In this document: one piece after another, positions 1 through 8,371 of the stretch
Numbering within the stretch: the first letter of the stretch is position 1
How the letters are laid out: each line of letters opens with the position of its first letter
Assembly (NCBI GenBank): GCA_000171875.1
Contig: ABHI01000001.1
Span: 124,001 to 188,000 of the forward strand
Length of the DNA: 64,000 nt
Direction of reading: 5' to 3'
Source of the DNA: Flavobacteriales bacterium ALC-1
GTDB taxonomy: Bacteria > Bacteroidota > Bacteroidia > Flavobacteriales > Flavobacteriaceae
Position numbers and translations under genes: made by a program
The notes under the pieces: model-generated
Databases searched by the model: none
What the model saw: the letters and a program-made list of their open reading frames with translations, nothing else
Told to the model about the DNA's origin: nothing

Positions 1-513
1 GATTATACAAGTACGTTTAATGTTACTGAATCCGAGTCTGCTATTATTGATGTCGTAGAAACCATAGATTTTTCTGATCCTAATAATATTACAATAACTG
101 TTAATGGTATTGGTAATTACCTCTATCAACTCAATGACTTACCTGTGCAAACATCTAATGTATTTGTAAATGTACCTCTGGGCTATAATACTATTAGAGT
201 TATAGACCAAAATGGCTGTGCTCAAGTCACTAGAGAAGTTATAGTAATTGATGCACCTAAGCATATGACACCAAATAACGATGGTGATTTTGACACTTGG
301 CATATCGTTGGTATAGAAACACTGCCTGGAACTGTAATTCATATTTTTGACCGTTATGGTAAACTTTTAAAAGAGTTAAATTCTAATACCACTGGTTGGG
401 ATGGCACCTATAATGGCAATCAAATGCCTACTGGTGATTATTGGTATCTTGCAACAGTAATCCAAAACGGAAAATCTTTTGAAGTCAAAGGACATTTTGC
501 GCTTCGTCGTTAA
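1..513 (+). CDS. T9SS type B (CHU_C) surface protein, 5' end cut by window
   Basis: The frame is open from base 1 to the TAA at 511-513, so this is the last 170 residues of a larger protein whose start lies before the window. The final ~85 residues form a gliding-motility-associated C-terminal domain (CHU_C/TIGR04131): a TPNNDGDFDTW motif, then FDRYGKLL, TTGWDGTYNG and a terminal GHFALRR. In Flavobacteriaceae this domain directs export by the type IX secretion system. The upstream part is a repeat-type beta domain closely matching residues just before the same domain in the next gene (YNTIRVIDQNGC versus FHTVFVRDTNGC), so the two are neighbouring paralogues. The cargo part is outside the window, so the function is unknown. 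Confidence 0.9.
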   Translation, partial: DYTSTFNVTESESAIIDVVETIDFSDPNNITITVNGIGNYLYQLNDLPVQTSNVFVNVPLGYNTIRVIDQNGCAQVTREVIVIDAPKHMTPNNDGDFDTWHIVGIETLPGTVIHIFDRYGKLLKELNSNTTGWDGTYNGNQMPTGDYWYLATVIQNGKSFEVKGHFALRR

Positions 514-570
514 TACAAACAGATTATCCTATTTAACATCCTATTCCAATTTAAGTAAAAGCGAGATGCT

Positions 571-578
571 TATCTTTG
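571..578 (+). promoter_or_regulatory. Predicted -7 box TATCTTTG for the 592 gene
   Basis: TATCTTTG matches the Bacteroidota sigma-factor -7 consensus TAnnTTTG and lies 13 bp before the ATG at 592. No clear TTG is seen at the -33 distance. The 78-bp gap after the upstream gene holds nothing else recognisable, so readthrough from the upstream gene is also possible. Confidence 0.4.
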
Positions 579-591
579 CCTTCCCTTAAAA

Positions 592-2946
592 ATGAAAATG
601 AAACGATCACTTTTAGTTGTCACCTTTTTGTTTTCTCTATTGAATTACGCGCAAAATATTTCAGTAGATAGCCAAACCTATACTCCTCAACAACTTATTG
701 AAGACATTCTTATTGATAGTGATTGTATTGAAAATGTAGTAGTAACGAATGTGTCTGGTGGTGATTTTAATGGTACTGATTTAAGTTATGGTTTTTTTGA
801 TGCTTCTGGAACATCTTTTCCTTTTCAAAGCGGTTTAGTATTAAGTACAGGACGATTGCAAAATGTTCCAGGTCCAAACAATAATCTAAGTGATGACGAT
901 GCACCTAATTGGGCTGGAGATACAGATTTAGAAAATGTCCTAAATGAATCTAATACATTTAATGCCACAATATTAGAATTCGATTTTACATCTGTGGCCT
1001 CACAAATAAGTTTTCGCTATTTATTTGCATCAGAAGAATACCAGGAAAACAATCCCAATAGTTGTAATTTCTCAGATTTATTTGGATTTTTAATTCGTCC
1101 TACAGCTGGGCAAAATCAATATGAAAATATTGCTTTGATACCAGACACTAATATTCCTGTTAAGGCAACTACAGTAACACCTGGAGTTCCTGGTTCTTGT
1201 CCTCCACAAAATGAAACTTATTTCGGGAATTACAATGGTACCAATGCACCTATTAATTTCAATGGACAGACTGCAGTGTTAACCGCAACAGCCAATGTTA
1301 TTCCTAATACGAGTTATCATGTGAAATTAGTAATTGCTGACGAGCAAAATTTTAGATATGATTCTGCTGTTTTTTTAGAAGCCGCAAGTTTTCAATTATC
1401 TACGAACTTAGGACCAAACAGATTAATTGCAACAGCTAATTCACTTTGCGAAGGAGAAACATTAGAACTTTCTGCAAATCAGACAGGATTACCTTCTTAC
1501 GATTGGTTTAAAGATGGTGTTTTAGTGGAATCTACTCCAAGTGGATGTACTAATTGCGGCACTTATACAGTTACTGAACCTGGAACCTACACCGTTGAAG
1601 TTGGTTTAGCTAATGGTTGCATCTCATATGGCGAAATTGTCATTGAATCTTCTCCTTTACCTGTTGGTTACGATTCTATCTTAGTAGAATGTGATCTTAA
1701 TCAAGATGGTTTAACTACCTATAATTTATTTGATGCGACTTCCGACTTAACTAACAATGACAACTCGATCGTAATTTCAGACTTTTTTCTTAACGAAGCT
1801 GATGCTAGAGTAAACGAAAATGCTATAATGAATGCCTCTAGCTTTCAAAATGAATTTCCTTTTCAAACTATTTTTACTAGAATTGTAAATGCTGCTAACT
1901 GTTTTACTATTGCCGAATTAGAGTTACAAACCTCAAATAATATTTTAAATATTCCAGATTTAGAAACTTGTGATGGCATTACAATAGATGGTTATGCTGA
2001 TTTCACTTTAAATGATATAGAAGTATCTATTCAAAATCAAATACCTACAGGTGCATTATTTTCTTATTACGCCACTGAAGAAGATGCTTTTAACGACACT
2101 AATATGTTGCCTAACACTTATGAAAATGCAACTGTAAATTTTCAAACCCTATTTGTAAAAGTTGAAAATAATAATCAATGCTTTAGCATTTCAACTGTAA
2201 ATCTTGTGGTATTGTACACACCTGTTCTCGAAGTCGATGAAACCGTCTTTTATTGCACTGATACCTTTCCTGAAACCATAACCTTAAACGGAGGTATACT
2301 AAATGATTTACCTAATAACTATTATTACGAATGGTTATACAACGGAGTTACAACAGATGTAAACACCTCTTTTAATGAGGTCAATGAAACTGGAACCTAT
2401 ACTGTTATAATTACTGATCCAAACGGCTGCTCTGCTAGTAGAACAATAACCGTTAATCCATCAAGCTCAGCAACTATAGAAAGTGTTTCTGTTGAAGGTA
2501 TTTATCCTAATAATACCATTACTATTAATGTTTTGGGAGATGGTGATTACGAATATGCATTAGATAATAGTAATGGCTTTTATCAAGAAAGTCATATGTT
2601 TTCGAGTATTCCTGGCGGCTTTCATACGGTTTTTGTTAGAGATACAAATGGTTGTAAAACTATTGACGAAACAATTTCAGTTCTTGGGTTCCCAAGTTTT
2701 TTTACTCCGAATGGTGACACACAAAATGATATATGGCAAGTGGTTGGATCAAATACACAATTCAACTTAATAGAAACTGTTCAGATATTTAATCGCTACG
2801 GAAAATTAATTACTGAGCAAACCACAACAAGTAGTGGTTGGGATGGTTCTCTCAATGGAAAAGACTTACCTAGTGACGATTATTGGTTTGTTGCCAAATT
2901 CTTAGATGGCAAAACTTATACTGGACATTTTGCTTTGAAACGGTAA
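592..2946 (+). CDS. Choice-of-anchor L domain protein with T9SS type B sorting domain
   Basis: A 784-residue exported surface protein. Residues 1-21 are a signal peptide ending NYAQ. Residues ~30-265 match the choice-of-anchor L domain, with the hallmark stretch ISFRYLFASEEY and SDLFGFLI. Ig-like beta domains with paired cysteines follow (~275-690). The last ~85 residues are a CHU_C domain (FFTPNGDTQNDIWQ, FNRYGKLI, SSGWDGSLNG, GHFALKR), which marks the protein for type IX secretion. Two ATGs stand at 592 and 598; the first is used here. The gene lies 78 bp after a paralogue that shares its C-terminal third. A role in adhesion or surface decoration is inferred from family; no catalytic motif is seen. 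Confidence 0.9.
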   Translation: MKMKRSLLVVTFLFSLLNYAQNISVDSQTYTPQQLIEDILIDSDCIENVVVTNVSGGDFNGTDLSYGFFDASGTSFPFQSGLVLSTGRLQNVPGPNNNLSDDDAPNWAGDTDLENVLNESNTFNATILEFDFTSVASQISFRYLFASEEYQENNPNSCNFSDLFGFLIRPTAGQNQYENIALIPDTNIPVKATTVTPGVPGSCPPQNETYFGNYNGTNAPINFNGQTAVLTATANVIPNTSYHVKLVIADEQNFRYDSAVFLEAASFQLSTNLGPNRLIATANSLCEGETLELSANQTGLPSYDWFKDGVLVESTPSGCTNCGTYTVTEPGTYTVEVGLANGCISYGEIVIESSPLPVGYDSILVECDLNQDGLTTYNLFDATSDLTNNDNSIVISDFFLNEADARVNENAIMNASSFQNEFPFQTIFTRIVNAANCFTIAELELQTSNNILNIPDLETCDGITIDGYADFTLNDIEVSIQNQIPTGALFSYYATEEDAFNDTNMLPNTYENATVNFQTLFVKVENNNQCFSISTVNLVVLYTPVLEVDETVFYCTDTFPETITLNGGILNDLPNNYYYEWLYNGVTTDVNTSFNEVNETGTYTVIITDPNGCSASRTITVNPSSSATIESVSVEGIYPNNTITINVLGDGDYEYALDNSNGFYQESHMFSSIPGGFHTVFVRDTNGCKTIDETISVLGFPSFFTPNGDTQNDIWQVVGSNTQFNLIETVQIFNRYGKLITEQTTTSSGWDGSLNGKDLPSDDYWFVAKFLDGKTYTGHFALKR

Positions 2947-3200
2947 GTATATATTTTATTCTTTTACTCTAGTTTAAATAACATTAGTAATGCTATTTAA
3001 AACATGTTATACCTTATTTATAAAAACTTTAGTAGTACTCGATTTTCTAATGAAGCAAAAAAGAGTTAAAATATCAACACACAAAATCCCTTGAACAATC
3101 AGACGACTTTATTTCTTGCTTAATAAAAATGTCTTTGATATTGGAATAGGTTAGAGAACGTGCTAATAAAATGGTTGAAGCCATAAGGACAAGTTTATAA

Positions 3201-3270
3201 ATTATGTAACAGGCATTGTTACATAATTATTAAAATTTAATCTTCATATTTTATAATATAGCTATCTTTA
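3201..3270 (+). promoter_or_regulatory. Palindrome ATTATGTAAC-N7-GTTACATAAT and -7 box upstream of regulator gene
   Basis: The 345-bp gap before 3292 has no convincing gene. It holds a perfect 10-bp inverted repeat, ATTATGTAAC at 3201-3210 and GTTACATAAT at 3218-3227, and a -7-like box TATCTTTA at 3263-3270, 21 bp before the ATG. The arms contain TGTAACA/TGTTACA, the same heptamer found as 21-bp-spaced direct repeats at three other promoters of this island (6147, 10157, 16050). Here the two copies face each other. Autoregulation of the sensor-regulator gene is the inference. The arms are AT-rich with no following T-run, so a terminator is less likely. Confidence 0.5.
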
Positions 3271-3291
3271 AAAGTAATTTCTTATTAAAAG

Positions 3292-6099
3292 ATGCAAAAG
3301 CTATTAGTTCTTTATACGTTACTATTTTCGATGATTCTTTATGCTCAAAGTATTAAGCCAACAGATAGTACATTAATTTATTATAAATTATCTAGAACCC
3401 AATTTGAAAATGGCAAATTAGATAGCTCACATTTTTATGCTAAAAAAAGTTACGATTTAGCAAAAAAACATAAAAGGGATTCTATGCTAACAATGGTAGT
3501 AACCACATTGAGTTATGTTGAGCCAGATTTAAATAAAGCGTTAACTTACCTTGAAGAAGCAGCAATTATTGCAAAAAAAAACAAAAACTGGAGCCGTTTA
3601 GCAAATATATACCATGTTAAAGGCTCTAAATATGGACACAATAATAATGATGATAAAGCCTTACTCACTTTTCTAAAATTAGATTCTTTATTTAGTAAAC
3701 GTAAATGCAATGCGTTTTTAGAGGCAATGAATAAAGTAAACATTATAAATGTTTTAGAAACTTCACGTAGTTTAAACGACACGACTGTTTTTCCTCAAAT
3801 TGACAGATTAATAAAGGAGGGCTTGCTTATTAAAGATGTTGTACCATCAGATGTTCCATTTGCGATACTCTTACAGCATAAAGCCGAACTTTATAAAGTA
3901 CGTAAACAAAAAGATAAAGCTCTATTTTATTATAATGAAGCATTAAAAAGAACTGTAAAAAAATCTAATTATTTGCGACAAGCTTTAATCTATAAAGATA
4001 TGGCTGAGTTTTACGAAATGAATCTTCAGAATGATTCTGCATTAGTGTATTATAAAAAGCAATTAAGGGTTATTAATAAAACGGTGGATACCATGCAAAT
4101 GGCTGTTTCTAATTATAAAGCTGCTGCGTTTTATGCTAAAACAAAAAAGCCGTTTTTAGCTCTAGAGCATATTAAAAAATCGAAAGAATTATTCCTTATT
4201 GGTGAGTATATGAGAGATGAAGATGACTATCGAATAAATACTATAGCTTCTCAAGCGTATTACGAATTAGGGAATTTTGAAGAAGCTTACAAAGCTTCAA
4301 AAAAAGCCAATCGTTTATTAGAAATCATTCAAACAGATAATAATAATGAAAACGTAGTGGAACTTGAAACCAAATATCAAACAGAAAAAAAAGAACAAGA
4401 AATAAAGCTTCTAACCTCAGAAAACGAACTTATAGAAAAACAAAAGAAAAATCAGCAGCTCATTTTATTAAGTACTATAACAATCTCTACTTTAGCTGCC
4501 CTATTTTTATTCTTTTTGTTTAAAAGCAGAAGAAAAGTCAACACTAAACTTAGAGAGTTAGATGCTACAAAATCGCGTTTCTTTGCTAATATATCTCACG
4601 AATTCCGTACACCATTAACTTTAATTTCTAATCCTATTGATGAGGCTATAGAAGATAACTCACTTCCAGAAGGAAAAAGAGAACAGTTTAAAGTTGCCAA
4701 ACGTAATTCTGATCGCTTATTAACCTTAGTCAACCAATTACTAGATTTATCTAAGATAGATGCGAATCAATTAAAACTAAATATAGAAAAGGCAGAACTC
4801 ATACCTTTTATTGCAGCGTTGGCAGATTCATTTTCGTATAGTGCAGAGCAAAAAGAGGTTAGTTATCTAGTAAATGCAGAACGTAACTCAACTGAAGTCT
4901 ATTTTGATAAAGATGCCATAGAAAAAATTGTAACCAATCTTATTGCTAATGCCATTAAATACACACCAAGTAAAGAAGAAATAAAATTGAGCTGTAGTAT
5001 CGTTGATGACCAACTTTTATTTGAAGTTAAAAATTCTGGTTCACAGTTAACTCAAAAGGAAGCTAAAGTTGTGTTTAATCGTTTTTACCAAACCAATGAA
5101 GATAATAGTGGTTCTGGTATAGGTTTAGCATTGGCTAAAGAATTAGTGGATTTGCACAAAGGAAACATTGCCGTTAATATTACGGAAGATAATTGGATTA
5201 GTTTTTCTGTGAAACTTCCTGTTGACTATAATAGCTATAAAAATGAAACGTTTACGACTTCGACTTTAAAAGAAAATAGTTCAAAGGTTGAAATATATAA
5301 TGATATTACAGATGAGCAAGAGGCTGATGTAGCCATTAACGATAATAAACCAATTTTATTAATTGTAGAAGACCATGCAGATATACGCAATTTAGTTAAG
5401 AATTTATTTAGTGATACCTATAGTGTTCTAACTGCTACAAACGGAGAAGAAGGTGTCAATTTAGCAATAGAGCATGTACCAGATATTATTATATCGGATA
5501 TAATGATGCCAATAAAAGATGGGATTGTCTTAACACAACATCTTAAAAACGATGAGCGTACAAGTCATATCCCAATTGTATTATTAACAGCAAAAGCTGG
5601 TGATAATAATGAATTATTAGGTATAGAAGTAGGAGCAGATGATTATATAACCAAGCCTTTTAATTCTAAAATTTTAACGACCAAGGTTGAAAAACTTATT
5701 GCAAATAGACGCCTTTTACAAGAACGTTATAGCCAAGAATTGGTGTTATTGCCAAAAGATGTAGCGATTACTAATATCGATGAGCAATTTTTAGAGCGCT
5801 TGCAAAATGTTTTAGATACTAATTTGGTAGAGCCAACGTTTAGTGCAAGCAGTTTTAGTGAGGCTATAGGTATGAGTCGTATGCAACTGCATAGAAAATT
5901 AAAAGCACTAACTGGTCTTACCACTTCAGAATTTATTCGTTCGCAACGTTTAAAGTTAGCTGCAGAACTTCTTAAACAATCTAATACCAATGTTTCTCAA
6001 ATTGGATATAGCGTTGGCTTTAATGATCATGCTTATTTTAGTAAATGCTTTAAAGAACTCTATAACTGTACACCTACGGAATATGCTAACAAAGCATAA
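3292..6099 (+). CDS. Hybrid two-component system protein, TPR sensor, AraC-type output
   Basis: A 935-residue one-chain two-component system. Residues 1-19 are a signal peptide; ~20-370 is a helical TPR-like periplasmic sensor with coiled coil; ~389-411 is a membrane helix. The kinase follows: H-box ISHEFRTPLTLIS with His436, N-box NLIANAIKYTP, G-box GSGIGLALAKELV. A receiver has the phosphoacceptor Asp736 in ISDIMMP. The C-terminus (~835-932) is an AraC-type double helix-turn-helix with MSRMQLHRKLKAL. All catalytic motifs look intact. It differs from classical polysaccharide-sensing hybrids because it lacks the beta-propeller and Y_Y_Y domain. Its DNA-binding domain closely resembles that of the regulator at 12156. 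It probably activates the fibre operon starting at 6254 through the repeats at 6147-6175. Confidence 0.93.
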   Translation: MQKLLVLYTLLFSMILYAQSIKPTDSTLIYYKLSRTQFENGKLDSSHFYAKKSYDLAKKHKRDSMLTMVVTTLSYVEPDLNKALTYLEEAAIIAKKNKNWSRLANIYHVKGSKYGHNNNDDKALLTFLKLDSLFSKRKCNAFLEAMNKVNIINVLETSRSLNDTTVFPQIDRLIKEGLLIKDVVPSDVPFAILLQHKAELYKVRKQKDKALFYYNEALKRTVKKSNYLRQALIYKDMAEFYEMNLQNDSALVYYKKQLRVINKTVDTMQMAVSNYKAAAFYAKTKKPFLALEHIKKSKELFLIGEYMRDEDDYRINTIASQAYYELGNFEEAYKASKKANRLLEIIQTDNNNENVVELETKYQTEKKEQEIKLLTSENELIEKQKKNQQLILLSTITISTLAALFLFFLFKSRRKVNTKLRELDATKSRFFANISHEFRTPLTLISNPIDEAIEDNSLPEGKREQFKVAKRNSDRLLTLVNQLLDLSKIDANQLKLNIEKAELIPFIAALADSFSYSAEQKEVSYLVNAERNSTEVYFDKDAIEKIVTNLIANAIKYTPSKEEIKLSCSIVDDQLLFEVKNSGSQLTQKEAKVVFNRFYQTNEDNSGSGIGLALAKELVDLHKGNIAVNITEDNWISFSVKLPVDYNSYKNETFTTSTLKENSSKVEIYNDITDEQEADVAINDNKPILLIVEDHADIRNLVKNLFSDTYSVLTATNGEEGVNLAIEHVPDIIISDIMMPIKDGIVLTQHLKNDERTSHIPIVLLTAKAGDNNELLGIEVGADDYITKPFNSKILTTKVEKLIANRRLLQERYSQELVLLPKDVAITNIDEQFLERLQNVLDTNLVEPTFSASSFSEAIGMSRMQLHRKLKALTGLTTSEFIRSQRLKLAAELLKQSNTNVSQIGYSVGFNDHAYFSKCFKELYNCTPTEYANKA

Positions 6100-6146
6100 C
6101 TATCTTAACATAAGAGACCACTATTGTTTATAATAATTTAGAGCAA

Positions 6147-6212
6147 TGTTACAATAGTTATAACCCTTGTTACAATTCTAATACCCTTACTTTTTTATTA
6201 CACCTAGTTTTA
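6147..6212 (+). promoter_or_regulatory. 21-bp direct-repeat operator and promoter, site 1
   Basis: TGTTACAA occurs at 6147-6154 and again at 6168-6175, a 21-bp period, or two helical turns on the same DNA face. Exactly 29 bp separates the second copy from a -7-like box TAGTTTTA at 6205-6212. No TTG is found at -33, which fits activator dependence. The identical geometry recurs at 10157-10222 and 16050-16115. Direct repeats 21 bp apart are the arrangement known for AraC half-sites, and both regulators in the island end in AraC-type domains. The rest of the gap after 6099 shows nothing else. Confidence 0.75.
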
Positions 6213-6253
6213 CTACAAATTATTAAGCATAAACTTATGTGAACCTATTTGCT

Positions 6254-6403
6254 GTGAAAAAAAAATCCTATTCTGGAGATATTGAAAAACTAGATGTTAA
6301 GCAAATCTATATAAATATTAAGCATTTAGATAAAGGATATTATAAACTAAAAATCGTGCATAAAAACAAAATTATTAAAAGCACACATTTTGTAAAAAAG
6401 TAG
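6254..6403 (+). CDS. Tiny conserved protein resembling half a T9SS sorting domain, copy 1
   Basis: A 49-residue ORF from GTG at 6254; an in-frame GTG at 6239 would add five residues. It ends 5 bp before the fibre gene at 6409. It aligns without gaps, over its first 48 residues, to the 48-residue ORF at 16142, which sits in the same place before another fibre gene; 13 of the last 32 compared positions are identical (QIYINIKHLDKGYY versus QLYIAVDHLKDGVY). The pattern I-x-V-x-x-L-x-x-G-x-Y-x-x-x-I followed by a basic end resembles the second half of a T9SS type A sorting domain (compare INVSDLNSGIYLFKI in the 11297 protein). It has no signal peptide, so it would stay in the cytoplasm unless carried. 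The conserved position argues that it is real; the function is unknown. Confidence 0.6.
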   Translation: MKKKSYSGDIEKLDVKQIYINIKHLDKGYYKLKIVHKNKIIKSTHFVKK

Positions 6404-6408
6404 AACAT

Positions 6409-8352
6409 ATGAAAACAAAACTAACCTTAGTATTATTTCTCGTTTCAACACTCGTAATAGCTCAACAAGGCATTAACTATAAAGCGCTTATTAAAGACGA
6501 TTTGGGTAATGTGATTTCTTCACAGCCTATAACTATACAATTTATTATTTACGAAGGATCAGCTTTGTCTAATAATGTTTATCAAGAAATACATCCTATT
6601 ACCACAACAGCTAATGGTTTGGCAATAGTAAATATAGGTGAAGGTACAACAAGTGATAATTTTACATTAATAAATTGGGGAGAAGACGACCACTTTCTTA
6701 ATGTACAAATAGATACTGGTTCTGGTCTGGTAGATATAAATACTACACAATTTATGGCAGTACCTTATGCTATACATGCTAAAAGTTTAGAAACTAATGC
6801 AATAAAAATTGATGATTTAAGTGATGGAAAATCTGATCCTGACGGTTCATCACTATTTATTGGCGTAGGTGCAGGCTTAAACGATGATGGTTCAGATAAT
6901 AAAAATATATCTATAGGATATCAGTCTTTATATTCTAATACAACGGGAGAATTTAATGTAGCAACAGGACGTGAATCTTTATATTCTAATACAGCAGGAC
7001 AAGATAATGTAGCAATAGGATATGAGTCTTTATATTCTAATACAATTGGAAATTTTAATGTAGCGACAGGAAGCTTTTCTTTATATTCTAATACAACAGG
7101 ATACGGTAATCTAGCAACAGGATTTCAATCTTTATTTTCTAATACAATAGGAATTAATAATGTAGCGACAGGCTTTCAATCATTATATTCAAATGTCTCC
7201 GGCAATTTTAATATAGCAACTGGTCGTAGTGCCCTTTGGTCAAACACAACAGGAAATAATAATGTTGCAGTAGGTGCTTACGCACTTAGGGCTAACGTTA
7301 ATGGAAATTGGAATATTGCTATTGGAACTGATGCGCTTAGGCGTAATACAACAGGAAATAGTAATGTGGCAAATGGTAGAAGCGCACTTATAAATAATAC
7401 AACTGGTAGCAATAACGTAGCAAACGGCTTTCATTCACTATATTCAAGCACAACAAGCAATAATAATACTGCAATAGGCTATCGAACTTTATATTCTAAT
7501 ACAACGGGTAGTAATAATGTAGCTCATGGCTTTGAATCTTTATATAGCAATACAGAAGGAGGGTTTAACGTAGCGAATGGTTCTTCTGCTCTCTATTCTA
7601 ATACAGAAGGATTCGATAATGTTGCGGCTGGTTATTACTCGCTTTACTCTAACACAACAGGAGTTAGAAATGTTGCAAATGGTACTTTTGCACTTTTAGA
7701 AAATACAATAGGGAATAATAATACTGCATCTGGTAATGGATCACTTACAAATAATACAACTGGTGGATTTAATTCAGGTTTAGGTAACGGTGCATTAAAA
7801 AATAGTACAACTGGTAGTTATAATACTGGCGTAGGTAATGATGCACTAAATAATGTTACTACCGGGAGTAATAATATTGGTATTGGTGCAGACTCTAGAG
7901 TGCCTAATGCTTCAGGTTCTCATCAGGTACGTATTGGTAATACCCAAATTTCTTACGCAGGTATTCAAGTACCATGGACAATAACATCAGATAAACGTTG
8001 GAAAGATAACATACGTGAGTTACCATATGGTCTCAATATGCTAATGCAATTACAACCTGTAGATTATACACGTAAAAACAATGAAAATAAAACTAGAGAA
8101 ATGGGTTTTATCGCTCAGGACCTAGAAGCACTACTTACAAAAGTTGGTTATACAGATCAAGGCTTTTTAACCAAAGATGATGATGGTTATATGAGCGTAC
8201 GTTATAATGATATTATTGCATTACTCACTAAAGCCATACAAGAGCAACAACATATTATTGAGAGACAAAGTAATGATTTAAGAACTTCTAACAAAAACTA
8301 TGAAGCCTTACTCACAAGAATAGAGCAGATAGAAGCTAAAATTTCAAATTAA
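6409..8352 (+). CDS. Fibre protein with 19 x 17-residue repeats and S74 self-cleaving chaperone
   Basis: A 647-residue exported protein. Residues 1-19 are a signal peptide ending IAQQ. Residues ~20-125 are the N-terminal domain shared by all four fibre proteins here (GINYKALIKDDLGNV, then NIGEGTT and FMAVPYA). Residues 173-495 are nineteen consecutive 17-residue repeats of the form SLYSNTTGxxNVATGxx. The C-terminal ~120 residues are a Peptidase_S74 intramolecular chaperone. The Ser-Lys pair five residues apart (S527, K532 in TSDKRWKDNI) matches the cleavage site of phage endosialidases, followed by GFIAQDLE and a coiled coil. By family analogy it should trimerise, fold as a beta-helical stalk and release the chaperone. 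No T9SS domain is present. First fibre gene after the 6147 operator; 19 bp before the next. Confidence 0.85.
   Translation: MKTKLTLVLFLVSTLVIAQQGINYKALIKDDLGNVISSQPITIQFIIYEGSALSNNVYQEIHPITTTANGLAIVNIGEGTTSDNFTLINWGEDDHFLNVQIDTGSGLVDINTTQFMAVPYAIHAKSLETNAIKIDDLSDGKSDPDGSSLFIGVGAGLNDDGSDNKNISIGYQSLYSNTTGEFNVATGRESLYSNTAGQDNVAIGYESLYSNTIGNFNVATGSFSLYSNTTGYGNLATGFQSLFSNTIGINNVATGFQSLYSNVSGNFNIATGRSALWSNTTGNNNVAVGAYALRANVNGNWNIAIGTDALRRNTTGNSNVANGRSALINNTTGSNNVANGFHSLYSSTTSNNNTAIGYRTLYSNTTGSNNVAHGFESLYSNTEGGFNVANGSSALYSNTEGFDNVAAGYYSLYSNTTGVRNVANGTFALLENTIGNNNTASGNGSLTNNTTGGFNSGLGNGALKNSTTGSYNTGVGNDALNNVTTGSNNIGIGADSRVPNASGSHQVRIGNTQISYAGIQVPWTITSDKRWKDNIRELPYGLNMLMQLQPVDYTRKNNENKTREMGFIAQDLEALLTKVGYTDQGFLTKDDDGYMSVRYNDIIALLTKAIQEQQHIIERQSNDLRTSNKNYEALLTRIEQIEAKISN
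6925..7893 (+). repeat. Coding tandem repeat, 19 units of 51 bp
   Basis: Nineteen in-frame 51-bp units encode 17-residue repeats with consensus [SA]L-x-x-N-T-T-G-x-x-N-V-A-x-G-x-x. The first units are close copies of one another at DNA level (tctttatattctaatac recurs) and later units are more diverged. The register never slips. Such an array could change copy number by slippage or recombination, which would lengthen or shorten the stalk. Confidence 0.9.
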
Positions 8353-8371
8353 GCATTTAAAAACTGAAATC

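Noticed and set aside
145..513. Separate small gene starting at 145
   Set aside because: The frame is open from base 1 and the protein continues upstream of the window, so 145 is an internal Met.
6925..7893. Regular 51-bp repeats resembling a CRISPR array
   Set aside because: The repeats are contiguous and in frame, without spacers, and encode a continuous 17-residue protein repeat.
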